A stretch of DNA of 64,000 bases from Pantoea sp. BAV 3049 (GTDB lineage: Bacteria > Pseudomonadota > Gammaproteobacteria > Enterobacterales > Enterobacteriaceae): contig NZ_WHOY01000031.1 in the NCBI RefSeq assembly GCF_009765445.1, forward strand, positions 1,922,211 to 1,986,210. The letters are read 5' to 3'. The position numbers and the translations under genes were made by a program. This document shows, piece after piece, positions 52,884 through 62,611 of the stretch. Each line of letters opens with the position of its first letter. Positions within the stretch are counted from its first letter, which is position 1. The notes beneath the pieces were generated by a model. The model made no database searches. It was not told where the DNA came from and was given only the letters and a program-made list of their open reading frames with translations.

Positions 52884-54385
52884 GCAGGCGTTCCTCCGGT
52901 GGAATAAAGTAAAAGTGTTTCTTCATCAGCGAGCTTTGCATCCATTTCTGCCACGATGCGCCCGTCCCAGAGCACGCATATGCGATCGCACAGACCAACC
53001 AGCTCGGCAAATTCGCCCGAGGCGTAAATCACCCCTTTTCCCTGCCGGGCCAGCCCGTCAATCAGTTCAAACAGATCGGTTTTCGCTTTGATATCGACCC
53101 CTTTGGTCGGCTCATCAAAAATCAGCACGTCCGCGTCGTTACGCAGCCATTTACCAATTGCCACTTTCTGCTGATTGCCGCCCGACAGGCGCCGTAAAAT
53201 CTGCTGAGGGCCGGTGGTGCGCACGCCCAGTTTCTGGATCACCTCTTCCGCCCAGCGCCATGCCTGCCGATGACCAAACAGGCTCCAGCGCGAAAAGCTG
53301 CTATCGGCGGTGACGCTGAGGTTCATCACCACCGGCTCGTCGATAAAGATGCCCTCTCTGCGGCGTTCTTCCGGGATCAGCGCCATGCGGTTTTCCACTG
53401 CGGCATGCGGCGAGGTTGGCTTCCACGGTTTACCGTGCAGTTTACCTTTGGTGATGCGGCTGTTGCTGGCACCAAACAGCGCCTTGCACAGCTCGGTTTT
53501 TCCGGCCCCGGCCAGACCAGCAATGCCAAGAATTTCGCCTTTGCGCAGCGTCAGCGAGATATTGTGCAGCAGCAAATCATCATGCAGCCCTTCCACTTTC
53601 AGCAGGGTTTCATCACTGAACGGCGGACGGCGTGGAGGATAGATGTCATCGAGCTGATGACCCAGCATCTTCTCGACGATCTGCTCGCCGCTCAGCTCGG
53701 CCATCGGGCCGCTTTCAATCAGGCGGCCATCGCGCAACACCGTCAGCCGGTCGCAGATGGCACGCAGTTCGTGGATGCGGTGGGAAATAAACACCACGCC
53801 AATCCCACTGCTTTGCAGGCGACGAACCACGGCAAACAGGCGCTCACTTTCATGCTGATCAAGCGGTGCGGTGGGCTCATCAAGGATCAGGAAACGGCAG
53901 TGATGTGACAGTGCCCGGGCCAGCAGAATTTGCTGTTTCTCTGCCAGCGTGCACCGATCAATACGGCGACGAACGTCAAGCGAGACATCCAGCTGGGCCA
54001 GTAAGGCTTTAGCCTGCTGGCGAATTTCACCCCAGCGCCAGACCTGTCCACCCTCAGCCAGGCGGTCCAGCATAATGTTTTCCGCCACGCTCAGAGTTGG
54101 CACCAGCGCCACATCCACCTCCTGCTGCACCAGGTGAATGCCCAGCTGTTTGGCATCGCGGGGCGAACGAATCGATACGGGCTGCCCGTCCAGCAGGATG
54201 TCGCCGCTGTAGTGATCGTAAGCGCCAGACAGAACAGCCATCAGCGTTGACTTACCCGCACCGTTGGCCCCGGTCAGAGCATGCACGGAATGGCCTGCAA
54301 GACTAAAATCCACGCTGGTCAGCGCTGAGAAACCGCCAAAAGCGATGGAGATTTGACGCATTTCTAAGCGATTAGACGCGGTCAT
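52880..54385 (-). CDS. ABC transporter double ATPase (RbsA/MglA family)
   Basis: A 501-residue protein with two nucleotide-binding domains in tandem. The first has Walker A GANGAGKST, a degenerate signature (CTLAEKQQ) and Walker B FLILDEPTAPLD. The second has a Walker A variant GLAGAGKTE, signature LSGGNQQKV and Walker B VLIFDEPTKGVD. This asymmetry is usual for RbsA-like importers. It powers sugar uptake through the neighbouring permease. Start at 54385; an upstream extension of the frame runs through a tandem repeat and is not real. Confidence 0.93.
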   Translation of the reverse strand: MTASNRLEMRQISIAFGGFSALTSVDFSLAGHSVHALTGANGAGKSTLMAVLSGAYDHYSGDILLDGQPVSIRSPRDAKQLGIHLVQQEVDVALVPTLSVAENIMLDRLAEGGQVWRWGEIRQQAKALLAQLDVSLDVRRRIDRCTLAEKQQILLARALSHHCRFLILDEPTAPLDQHESERLFAVVRRLQSSGIGVVFISHRIHELRAICDRLTVLRDGRLIESGPMAELSGEQIVEKMLGHQLDDIYPPRRPPFSDETLLKVEGLHDDLLLHNISLTLRKGEILGIAGLAGAGKTELCKALFGASNSRITKGKLHGKPWKPTSPHAAVENRMALIPEERRREGIFIDEPVVMNLSVTADSSFSRWSLFGHRQAWRWAEEVIQKLGVRTTGPQQILRRLSGGNQQKVAIGKWLRNDADVLIFDEPTKGVDIKAKTDLFELIDGLARQGKGVIYASGEFAELVGLCDRICVLWDGRIVAEMDAKLADEETLLLYSTGGTPA

Positions 54386-54500
54386 GAGAATCTTTCTCTG
54401 GTTATTAACTGACTGTGTTGCCGTATTTTTTATTGAATTTTCACGGTGGGCAACGAACGAAAGCACATAAGCTAACACAAAATGATATTAGCCATCCAGA

Positions 54501-54556
54501 CACCCAGACACCCAGACACCCAGACACCCAGACACCCAGACACCCAGACACCCAGA
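54501..54556. repeat. CACCCAGA tandem repeat, 7 copies
   Basis: Seven perfect copies of the 8-mer CACCCAGA, preceded by one variant (CATCCAGA at 54493), lie about 115 bp upstream of the ABC ATPase start, between it and the neighbouring deletion scar. The unit length is not a multiple of three, and the array is non-coding. Confidence 0.92.
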
Positions 54557-54694
54557 CATTTAAGCATCTCCAGCCTCGTAATCGCATTCAGGCAGCATAA
54601 AAATGGGGTATAAAAACAATGACCAGGATTTCACTCGGTATGGTTGCCAACGAGGCACAGATATTCATTCAGGCGCGTTGTCACAAGGAGACAA

Positions 54695-54893
54695 TTAATT
54701 AAATGCATTGATATCTAAAGCGCTGTCGTCCCATTCGACTTCTGGGAAAAAACGTTGCATCTCGCCATTGCTGATGCAGGTTTTCAGCGACGCCACCAGC
54801 GCAGCGGCAGCGGGTGAAAAACCCTGTGCCCGTTTCCAGAGCAGACGGATATTGCGACGAACCACCGAATCGATAAGGGTTTGATAACCAGAT
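54695..54893 (-). pseudogene. LysR family regulator, C-terminal remnant
   Basis: About 65 residues remain of the effector-binding end of a LysR-type regulator: LTPSGYQTLIDSVVRRNIRL, LLWKRAQGFSPAAAALVASL, then GEMQRFFPEVEWDD and a stop at 54695-54697. The helix-turn-helix and most of the sensor domain are gone. It abuts, tail outward, the remnant of a divergent amidohydrolase gene, so one deletion appears to have removed both 5' ends and the promoter between them. Confidence 0.72.
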
Positions 54894-55149
54894 GGCGTTA
54901 ATGCGACAGAACCAATATCTGCAACAGGCCGCCCGTGAAATCAACGTTTCTTACCGTATCCTCCCCAGCGGGGCCGGCCATGACTGCGTGCAATTTCCCA
55001 GCAGCGGCATACCCAGTGCAATGCTGTTTATCCGTAATCAGAATGGCAGTCATAATCCGCACGAAGCCATTGAATTAAGAGATTTTAATGACGCAACAGC
55101 AGTGCTGAATAAAACGCTCTTTAAATACGTTATGCAGGATAATTTGTGA
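54894..55149 (+). pseudogene. M20 family amidohydrolase, C-terminal remnant
   Basis: About 80 residues remain of a zinc-dependent N-carbamoyl-L-amino-acid hydrolase/allantoate amidohydrolase-type enzyme. The run AREINVSYRILPSGAGHDC, the FPSSGIPSAMLFIRNQNGSH and the closing HNPHEAIELRDFNDAT are typical of its last domain, including the GAGHD and SHNPHE zinc-site motifs. The first 330 or so residues are missing. An ATG at 54892 lies at the junction and is not the natural start. Confidence 0.82.
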
Positions 55150-55223
55150 CAAACAGCAGGGCAATACCCTGTCCGGGCAGGCATGACTCAGGCGAACGTA
55201 CTGAAAAGAGTGGTGGTACTCCG

Positions 55224-55257
55224 ATAAAAAAACCGACGAAGCGAACTCCGTCGGTTT
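55224..55257. terminator. Terminator of sodA, possibly bidirectional
   Basis: The stem AAACCGACG/CGTCGGTTT (55230-55257) is followed on the minus strand by a T-run, which fits the end of sodA. It may also end transcripts from the left. Confidence 0.8.
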
Positions 55258-55284
55258 ATCATCATGATTTACCGTGAGGGGAAA

Positions 55285-55902
55285 TTATTTTGCTGCAGAG
55301 AAGCGAGCTGCGGCTTCATCCCAGTTAACCACTTCCCAGAATGCCTTGATGTAATCAGGACGTTTGTTCTGATATTTCAGGTAGTATGCGTGTTCCCACA
55401 CGTCCAGACCCACGACTGGCGTACCGGAAACACCGGAAATCGCTTCGCCCATCAGCGGGCTGTCCTGGTTAGCAGTAGAGACGACCGCCAGCTTGTCACC
55501 TTTTTTGACCAGCCATGCCCAGCCAGAACCGAAACGGGTCGCTGCCGCTTTTTCGAATTCTGCTTTGAACGCATCAATGCTGCCGAAGTCTTTCTCGATA
55601 GCTGCTTTCAGGTCGCCGCTCAGGGTGGTGCCGGTTTTCAGGCCTTTCCAGAAGAAGCTGTGGTTAGCATGGCCGCCCGCGTTGTTACGCAGAACGGTTT
55701 TCTTGTCGGCAGGAACCTGATCCAGTTTGGTGATCAGTTCTTCCACCGGCAGGCTGGCAAACTCGGTGCCTTCCAGCGCGGCATTCGCGTTGTTGACATA
55801 GGTCTGGTGGTGTTTAGTGTGATGGATTTCCATCGTCTGCTTGTCGAAGTGCGGTTCCAGTGCGTCGTAAGCGTAAGGCAGGGATGGCAGTGAATAACTC
55901 AT
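55285..55902 (-). CDS. sodA: Superoxide dismutase [Mn]
   Basis: A 205-residue manganese superoxide dismutase of the SodA type. The metal-binding regions are present: [30 protein letters not shown], and the [19 protein letters not shown] block holding the Asp and His ligands. It removes superoxide in the cytosol. The start at 55902 has GGAG eight bases upstream; the extra MEMMN of the longer frame has no support. It is a single gene with its own terminator. Confidence 0.97.
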   Translation of the reverse strand: MSYSLPSLPYAYDALEPHFDKQTMEIHHTKHHQTYVNNANAALEGTEFASLPVEELITKLDQVPADKKTVLRNNAGGHANHSFFWKGLKTGTTLSGDLKAAIEKDFGSIDAFKAEFEKAAATRFGSGWAWLVKKGDKLAVVSTANQDSPLMGEAISGVSGTPVVGLDVWEHAYYLKYQNKRPDYIKAFWEVVNWDEAAARFSAAK

Positions 55903-56237
55903 GTTCATCATCTCCATTTAATGGTGGGCGGCGCCGTTTCTGTTAGCACCGCGTAAGCAGTCGGATCATTATAGTTAAATAAACGATCCGTAAAAGGGTT
56001 ATCAATGCCCCGACGTTTATAGGGGTATAATTGCCAGCAGGCATCAACCCTGCTTTATAACGCTTTCATCACCGGGGGTGACAAAACGATCTAAACCCTC
56101 GTCTGGTCAGGCACGTCCTGATCGGTGAACTTCACCAACATTGCACTTTTTTATTTTTAATTTCAACCAGCTGCACCTGATCACCCGACTGATTCAGACT
56201 CTTTACTTCTCTTCATAATGAGAACGGATAAACACAG
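55903..56237. other. Intergenic region upstream of sodA
   Basis: About 335 bp with no gene; it contains the sodA promoter. I see no convincing Fur, SoxS or ArcA site by eye. Confidence 0.4.
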
Positions 56238-56268
56238 CAAAAAGGGCTGAAATAAAGTTCAGCCCTTG
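56238..56268 (-). terminator. Rho-independent terminator of the aminotransferase gene
   Basis: The stem AAGGGCTGAA/TTCAGCCCTT with a six-base loop is followed by TTTTTG on the minus strand, 20 bp after the aminotransferase stop. Confidence 0.85.
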
Positions 56269-56287
56269 CGGTAATGCTGTTTGGTGA

Positions 56288-57628
56288 TTATTTGCCCAAC
56301 GATGCCAGAGATTTATCCAGCGCACCGACCAGCCAGTCGATATCGCTCTCCTGGAACGCCAACGGTGGACGCAGCTTCAGCACGTTACCATACGGACCTG
56401 CTACAGAAGTCAGTACGTGGTTATCACGTAGTCTTTCGGTGACATCCAGCGCCAGCTGCTTATCCGGCGTCTTGCTGGACTTATCGGTTACCAGCTCAAA
56501 GCCGATAAACAAACCGGCACCGCGCACATCACCCACGCACTCATATTTATCTTTCAGCGTTGAGAGTTCAGCCAGCAGTTTTTCACCCACCACGCGGCTG
56601 TGCTCCTGCAATCCCTCTTCTTTAATCACTTTCAGCACCGCCTGCGCTGCAGCCATGGCAACCGGGTTGCCACCGAAGGTGTTGAAGTAAGGAATGTCAT
56701 CACTGAATGCCGCCAGCACATCGCTTTTCGCCAGTAGCGCGGAAACAGGGATACCGTTGCCCATTGGCTTACCAGTGGTAACAACGTCCGGTACCACACC
56801 GTGGCGGGCAAAGCCCCAGAACGCATCACCGGTGCGGGCAAAGCCTGGCTGTACTTCATCGGCAATAAAAATGCCGCCGTTTTTATGGACGACATCCACG
56901 GCTTTTTTCAGAAAGCCTTTTGGTCCAGGCAACACACCATCTGACGAGAAAATAGAGTCAGCAAGAAAACCGGCGAACTTGATGCCAGCCAGGGCCATAT
57001 CGTCGATTTGCTTCTGGATTTCGTTGGCAAACCAGTCGCCCAGATCCGGTGCGTTAACGCGATAGCGATCCGGCGGAGAGACCAGGCGGGTTGTGACCGC
57101 CAGTGGCTGGCCGGTCCCTAAAGCCGGTGATACGCCGGAAGTCAGGTCGCTGGTGCCGTGATAGGCTTCCTGACTGACGATAATACCTGTACCACCGCTG
57201 TAAGCTCGCGCAATGCGGATAGCCAGATCGTTGGCTTCAGAACCGGTACACATGTACATTGCCCGGTCGATTTCTGACGGCATCGTCGCCAGCAGCTCTT
57301 CCGAGTAATCAAGAATGCGTTCATGCAGATAGCGGGTATGGGTATTCAGCTGCTGCATCTGCTGATAAACCGCATCGATAACCGCCGGATGGCAGTGGCC
57401 AATACTCGCCACGTTGTTATACACGTCCAGATATTTATCCCCGGCCGCGTCCCACAGATATTGGCCCTCACCCCGCACCAGATGCACTGGCTTGCGGTAA
57501 AACAGGCGGTAGGATTCACCCAGCACTTTGCTGCGTTTATCGGTCAGTTTACGGACGTCAGCATCAAGACCGGCGGCGTGCTCGGCGCGAAAGCTGTTGG
57601 TGTCCATGATGGTCGAACGTGTAGCCAT
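56288..57628 (-). CDS. Class III PLP-dependent aminotransferase
   Basis: A 446-residue fold-type I, class III aminotransferase close to the AGXT2-like/phosphoethanolamine phospho-lyase group. The PLP Lys lies in VVTTGKPMGNGIPVSAL. The Asp that pairs with the pyridine nitrogen is in IFIADEVQPGFARTGD. The substrate-side motifs CTGSEANDLAIRIARAYSG and AYHGTSD are present. It could transaminate a small amine or eliminate phosphate from an amino-alcohol phosphate; sequence alone does not decide. GGGAG precedes the ATG at 57628. It is divergent from a DeoR-type regulator and probably under its control. Confidence 0.87.
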   Translation of the reverse strand: MATRSTIMDTNSFRAEHAAGLDADVRKLTDKRSKVLGESYRLFYRKPVHLVRGEGQYLWDAAGDKYLDVYNNVASIGHCHPAVIDAVYQQMQQLNTHTRYLHERILDYSEELLATMPSEIDRAMYMCTGSEANDLAIRIARAYSGGTGIIVSQEAYHGTSDLTSGVSPALGTGQPLAVTTRLVSPPDRYRVNAPDLGDWFANEIQKQIDDMALAGIKFAGFLADSIFSSDGVLPGPKGFLKKAVDVVHKNGGIFIADEVQPGFARTGDAFWGFARHGVVPDVVTTGKPMGNGIPVSALLAKSDVLAAFSDDIPYFNTFGGNPVAMAAAQAVLKVIKEEGLQEHSRVVGEKLLAELSTLKDKYECVGDVRGAGLFIGFELVTDKSSKTPDKQLALDVTERLRDNHVLTSVAGPYGNVLKLRPPLAFQESDIDWLVGALDKSLASLGK

Positions 57629-57716
57629 GATAACTCCCGTTGCGATGTGGGTGACTATGAGCATAAGGCCGGGTGGCCTGGTCTGCCTTCATCATGGCAA
57701 CTTTTTGCAAAAATGC

Positions 57717-57746
57717 AACAAAATACACAAATACAACAAAATACAC
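57717..57746. promoter_or_regulatory. 13-bp direct repeat, candidate DeoR-type operator
   Basis: AACAAAATACACA occurs at 57717-57729 and again at 57734-57746, 17 bp apart, in the divergent promoter between the aminotransferase and the DeoR-type gene. An inverted TTGCA/TGCAA pair lies just to its left. It is a plausible binding site for that regulator. Confidence 0.6.
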
Positions 57747-57806
57747 ATGCACGCCCCGGCATTGTCAGTTAGGCTATGCACATCCCGTCTGGTTAAGGAA
57801 CTAAAC

Positions 57807-58583
57807 ATGCTTCAGGAAACGCGGCTCCACCGTATTCGTGCCCTGCTGACCACGCTCAATCACGTCAGCACAGAGCGGATCATCAGAGAGTTGGGCATCT
57901 CCCGCGAAACGGCCAGAAGGGACATTATTGAACTGGAAGCGCTGGGACTTGCGCGCCGCGTACACGGCGGGCTGATGGCACTGGATGCCGAACCGGAGCC
58001 GCCTTTAACCGTGCGCAGTGAGGTGCGTGCACGGGAAAAGCGCGCCATTGCCCGTGCCTCCGCTCAGCTGTTAAAACCGGGGCAAACGCTGTTTCTGGAT
58101 GCCGGCAGTACCACCACCATGCTGGCTGAAGAACTGCGCACCATGTCCGGCCTGACGATTATCACCAACAGCCTGAATGCCGCCCTGAAACTCTCGGGGG
58201 CGGACGAGCATGAGCCGCTGAATAACAACATTATTTTATTAGGCGGCAGCATGCTGGCTGGTGCGCAGGAAACGCGCGGCGAACTGACCGTTGGCGAGAT
58301 TTACCGCTACCGTGCTGATGTGGCGATGATGTCCCCGGTAGGGATCGACAGTAAGAATGGTGCCAGCAGTTTTCATCCCCACGAAGCAACGGTTGCCCGG
58401 GCCATGGTCCGCCAGTCCGCTCAGCTGATCCTGCTGGCCGATCACAGCAAGCTGGGCCTGACCAGCCGGATGAATTATGCCGCCATTGGAGAAGTCACAA
58501 CATTAGTAACCGACAGCGGTGCCACGTCGCTCCCGGCTTTTTCCGCCCTGGAGAAAGTCCTGCCTGCGGTGGTGGTGGCTTAG
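57807..58583 (+). CDS. DeoR family transcriptional regulator
   Basis: A 258-residue DeoR/GlpR-type regulator. It has the winged helix ([39 protein letters not shown]) and the sensor domain with the phosphate-binding motif ([37 protein letters not shown]). Start at 57807 after AAGGAA; the longer upstream frame crosses the promoter. It is divergent from the aminotransferase gene, which it probably controls. Its 3' end overlaps fdhD by four bases. Confidence 0.92.
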   Translation: MLQETRLHRIRALLTTLNHVSTERIIRELGISRETARRDIIELEALGLARRVHGGLMALDAEPEPPLTVRSEVRAREKRAIARASAQLLKPGQTLFLDAGSTTTMLAEELRTMSGLTIITNSLNAALKLSGADEHEPLNNNIILLGGSMLAGAQETRGELTVGEIYRYRADVAMMSPVGIDSKNGASSFHPHEATVARAMVRQSAQLILLADHSKLGLTSRMNYAAIGEVTTLVTDSGATSLPAFSALEKVLPAVVVA

Positions 58584-59395
58584 AGCAGTCTTTCCGGATG
58601 GCTGTAAACAGTCGCCCGGCCGGGTTTGCTGAAGCCGACCAGCGTCAGATTACTGCGTTCGGCCACTTCCACGGCCAGCTTTGTTGCGGCAGAAACGGCA
58701 AACAGGATCTCGACACCACACATCGCGGACTTCTGCACCATCTCATAGCTGGCCCGGCTGGAGACCAGTACTGCGCCCTGCTGCCAGCCGCTTTGCTGGC
58801 TGCGCTGCCCCAGCAACTTGTCCAGCGCCACATGGCGGCCCACGTCCTCACAGCCGCCAGCCAGGTTGCCGTCAGGCATCATCCAGGCTGCAGCGTGCGT
58901 GCAGCCAGTCAGTTGCCCTACTGGCTGGTAGCTATTCATCTGCGATAATGCCTCATCCAGCCGGTTCAGATCAAAAGTCTGGGTAAACGGCAACGGCTGA
59001 AGGGGTTTGCCGATCTCCTCCAGTTGCTCCACGCCGCAGACGCCACAACCGGTGCGTCCGGCCATGGCGCGGCGCTGCTCTTTCAGCCCCATAAAGCGCC
59101 GGCTGGAAAGCTCCACCTGCACTTCGATGCCGCCGCAGGAGGGCCGAATCTCTAGGCCGTAGATATCGGCAGGGGAAGCGATAATGCCTTCCGACAGTGA
59201 GAAACCGAGGGCAAAGGCTTCCAGATCTTTTGGCGTAGCCATCATCACTACGTGGGAGATACCGTTATAGACCAGCGCCACCGGCACTTCATCAGCCAGC
59301 CAGTCCTCTTTTGCCTCGCTCAGTGAATCGCGCTGCCAGACCTGCGTCCGGCTCAGCCCTGCGATCTCACTCACATTCTTATAACATTCACCCAT
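58580..59395 (-). CDS. fdhD: Formate dehydrogenase sulfurtransferase FdhD
   Basis: A 271-residue FdhD, highly similar to the E. coli protein. The catalytic cysteine pair is in [14 protein letters not shown]. FdhD takes sulfur from IscS and passes it to the molybdenum cofactor, which makes formate dehydrogenases active. It is divergent from fdoGHI, its client. ATG at 59395 is preferred, with GGGTGA upstream; a GTG at 59404 would add three residues. Confidence 0.96.
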   Translation of the reverse strand: MGECYKNVSEIAGLSRTQVWQRDSLSEAKEDWLADEVPVALVYNGISHVVMMATPKDLEAFALGFSLSEGIIASPADIYGLEIRPSCGGIEVQVELSSRRFMGLKEQRRAMAGRTGCGVCGVEQLEEIGKPLQPLPFTQTFDLNRLDEALSQMNSYQPVGQLTGCTHAAAWMMPDGNLAGGCEDVGRHVALDKLLGQRSQQSGWQQGAVLVSSRASYEMVQKSAMCGVEILFAVSAATKLAVEVAERSNLTLVGFSKPGRATVYSHPERLL

Positions 59396-59551
59396 TTTGT
59401 TCACCCATTAGCCACCTGCCTGCAACGTCCACACCAATCCTGTGGTAATATTTCGAACACCCGGGTTCCGAATTTCTTCTGCGATTCTGAACCTGCGAAG
59501 GTAACACCGCAAAAAAAAATAATTGAGCAATGTCGAAACAGGAATGACGCC

Positions 59552-62500
59552 ATGAATGTCAGCAGAAGAAGCTTCTTCAAGATCTGTGCTGGTGGGATGG
59601 CAGGGACGACGGCAGCGCTGCTGGGCTTTACGCCAGGCATAGCGCTGGCGGAAACACGCCAGTATAAATTATTGCGTGCCCGCGAAACCCGAAATACCTG
59701 CACCTACTGTTCCGTTGGCTGTGGGCTGTTGATGTTCAGCCTCGGCGACGGTGCCAAAAATGCCAAAGAGTCGATTTTCCACATCGAAGGGGATCCGGAC
59801 CATCCGGTCAGCCGCGGCGCACTTTGTCCTAAAGGGGCCGGTCTGCTGGACTTTGTCCACAGCGAAAGCCGGTTGAAATATCCTGAATACCGCGCGCCCG
59901 GTTCCGATAAGTGGCAGCGAATCAGCTGGGAAGATGCCTTTGAGCGCATCGCGAAGCTGATGAAGGCCGATCGCGACGCTAATTTTATCGCCAAAAATGA
60001 GGCTGGGACTACCGTCAACCGCTGGCTGAGTACCGGGATGCTTTGCGCCTCGGCTTCCAGTAATGAAACCGGCTATTTAACGCAAAAATTCACCCGGTCG
60101 CTCGGCATGCTGGCCGTCGACAACCAGGCGCGCGTCTGACACGGACCAACGGTAGCAAGTCTTGCTCCAACATTTGGTCGCGGTGCGATGACCAACCACT
60201 GGGTTGATATCCGCAATGCAAACCTGATCATTGTCATGGGTGGCAACGCCGCTGAAGCGCATCCGGTCGGATTCCGCTGGGCGATGGAAGCCAAAATCCA
60301 TAACAAGGCAAAATTAATCGTTATCGATCCGCGCTTTACGCGCACTGCATCGGTGGCGGACTTTTACACGCCGATCCGTTCCGGTACTGACATCGCCTTT
60401 TTGTCAGGCGTCCTGCTGTACCTGATGAGCAACAACAAAATCCAGCGCGAATATGTTGAGTCTTACACCAACGCCAGCCTGATCGTGCGCGAGGATTACC
60501 ACTTCGACGAAGGCCTGTTCAGCGGCTATGACGAAGCGAACGGTAAATACGATAAAACCAGCTGGAACTACGAGCTGGATGAGAGCGGTTTTGCCAGACG
60601 TGACCTGACGCTGAGCCATCCTCGCTGCGTGTGGAACCTGCTGAAAGAGCACGTCAGCCGCTATACGCCAGAGGTGGTGGAAAACATCTGCGGCACGCCG
60701 AAGGCTGATTTCCTGCACGTCTGCGAACTGCTGGCCGAAACCAGCGCGCCGGACCGCACCGCCTCATTCCTTTATGCACTGGGCTGGACTCAGCACTCCA
60801 TCGGCGCACAGAACATTCGCACCATGGCGATGGTTCAGCTGCTGCTGGGCAATATGGGCATGGCCGGTGGCGGGATCAACGCCCTGCGTGGTCACTCCAA
60901 TATCCAGGGGCTGACCGACCTCGGGCTGCTGTCGCAGAGCCTGCCAGGCTATATGACCCTGCCTTCGGAGAAACAGGCGGACCTGCAAACCTATCTCACC
61001 GCGAACACGCCGAAAGCCAGCCTGCCCGGCCAGGTGAACTACTGGAGCAATTATCCGAAGTTCTTTGTAAGCATGATGAAGGCCTTCTACGGCGATAAGG
61101 CGCAGAAAGAGAACAGCTGGGGCTTTGACTGGCTGCCAAAATGGGACAAAAACTACGACGTGCTGCAGTACTTCGAAATGATGTCGCAGGACAAAGTAAA
61201 TGGCTATATCTGCCAGGGCTTTAACCCGATTGCCTCGTTCCCGAACAAAAACAAGGTGGTTAAGTCTCTGTCGAAGCTGAAATTCCTGGTGATTATCGAT
61301 CCGCTCACCACGGAAACATCTAACTTCTGGCGGAACCACGGCGAATTCAACGATGTGGACTCGTCGCAAATCCAGACCGAGGTATTCCGCCTGCCTTCTA
61401 CCTGCTTTGCCGAGGAGAATGGCTCGATTGTTAACTCCGCACGCTGGCTGCAGTGGCACTGGAAAGGTGCGGATGGGCCTGGTGAAGCACGTAACGACGG
61501 CGAAATCCTCGCGGGGATTTTCATGCGCCTGCGCGAGATGTATGCCAGAGACGGCGGTGCGTTGCCGGAACAGGTACTGAACATGTCCTGGAATTACCTG
61601 ACGCCGGACAATCCTGCTTCGGAAGAAGTGGCAATGGAAAGCAACGGCAAAGCACTGGCCGACCTCGTTGACGAAAAAGGCACGGTGCTGGCGAAGAAAG
61701 GCCAGCAGCTCGGCTCGTTTGCCCTGCTGCGCGATGACGGTTCCACCTCCAGCGGCTGCTGGATTTTCGCCGGAAGCTGGACGGCGGACGGTAACCAGAT
61801 GGCCCGTCGCGACAACACAGATCCTTCCGGGCTGGGCAACACGCTGAACTGGTCATGGGCATGGCCGCTGAACCGGCGCATCCTCTACAACCGCGCCTCT
61901 GCCGATCCGCAGGGTAAGCCATGGGATCCGAAAAGAGCGCTGCTGCACTGGGATGGCGCGAAGTGGAGCGGGCAGGATATCCCGGACTACAGCACCGCGC
62001 CTCCGGGCAGTGATGCCGGGCCGTTTATTATGCAGCCGGAAGGGATGGGGCGCCTGTTCGCTCTCGACAAGATGGCAGAAGGGCCCTTCCCGGAACACTA
62101 TGAGCCGTTTGAGACACCAATCGGTACCAACCCGCTGCATCCGAAGGTGATATCCAACCCGGCGGCGCGTGTGTTCAAAGACGATCTGGCGACCATGGGC
62201 AAGGCGGATAAATTCCCGTATGTCGGCACAACTTATCGTCTCACCGAGCATTTCCATTTCTGGACCAAGCACGCCAGGCTGAACGCCATCGCGCAGCCGG
62301 AGCAGTTTGTGGAGATCGGTGAAGGGCTGGCAAACCGCCTTGGCATCATCGCGGGCGATACGGTGAAAGTCAGTTCTAACCGTGGCTATATCAAGGCAAA
62401 AGCGGTCGTCACCAAGCGTATCCGCACGCTGACGGTGGACGGCAAGCCGGTGGATACCATTGGCATTCCGATCCACTGGGGTTTTGAAGGGGTGGCGAAA

Positions 62501-62599
62501 AAAGGCTTCCTCGCCAATACCCTGACGCCGTTCGTCGGCGATGCCAATACGCAAACGCCAGAGTTTAAGGCGTTCCTGGTTAACGTGGAAAAAGTGTAA
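59552..62599 (+). CDS. fdoG: Formate dehydrogenase-O alpha subunit (selenoprotein)
   Basis: One 1015-residue gene read through a TGA at 60137-60139, which is selenocysteine 196 (context DNQARV-U-HGPTVA), the same position as in E. coli FdoG. The N-terminus carries a twin-arginine signal (SRRSFFKICAGG). A [4Fe-4S] motif follows (CTYCSVGCGLL, then a later Cys in GALCPKGAGL), then the molybdopterin-binding domains. The Mo centre with Sec oxidises formate to CO2 in the periplasm. Electrons pass to FdoH and FdoI. A SECIS-like hairpin lies right after the TGA. AGGA precedes the ATG. Confidence 0.97.
60137..60180 (+). promoter_or_regulatory. Sec codon and SECIS-type hairpin
   Basis: Immediately after the TGA, at about 60154-60169, TAGCAAGTCTTGCT can form a stem AGCA/TGCT with apical loop AGTCT. 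This matches in place and shape the bacterial SECIS of E. coli fdnG/fdhF, where SelB binds a loop containing GU. It marks the TGA as a selenocysteine codon. Confidence 0.8.
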
Positions 62600-62611
62600 C
62601 GGAGACTGTTT

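Noticed and set aside
54493-54556. CRISPR array
   Set aside because: The units are 8 bp and contiguous with no spacers, and there are no cas genes. The same holds for the arrays at 2789-2890.
59552-60139. fdoG as a gene broken by a nonsense codon
   Set aside because: The TGA is at codon 196, the known selenocysteine position, with a SECIS-type hairpin after it and selC present.
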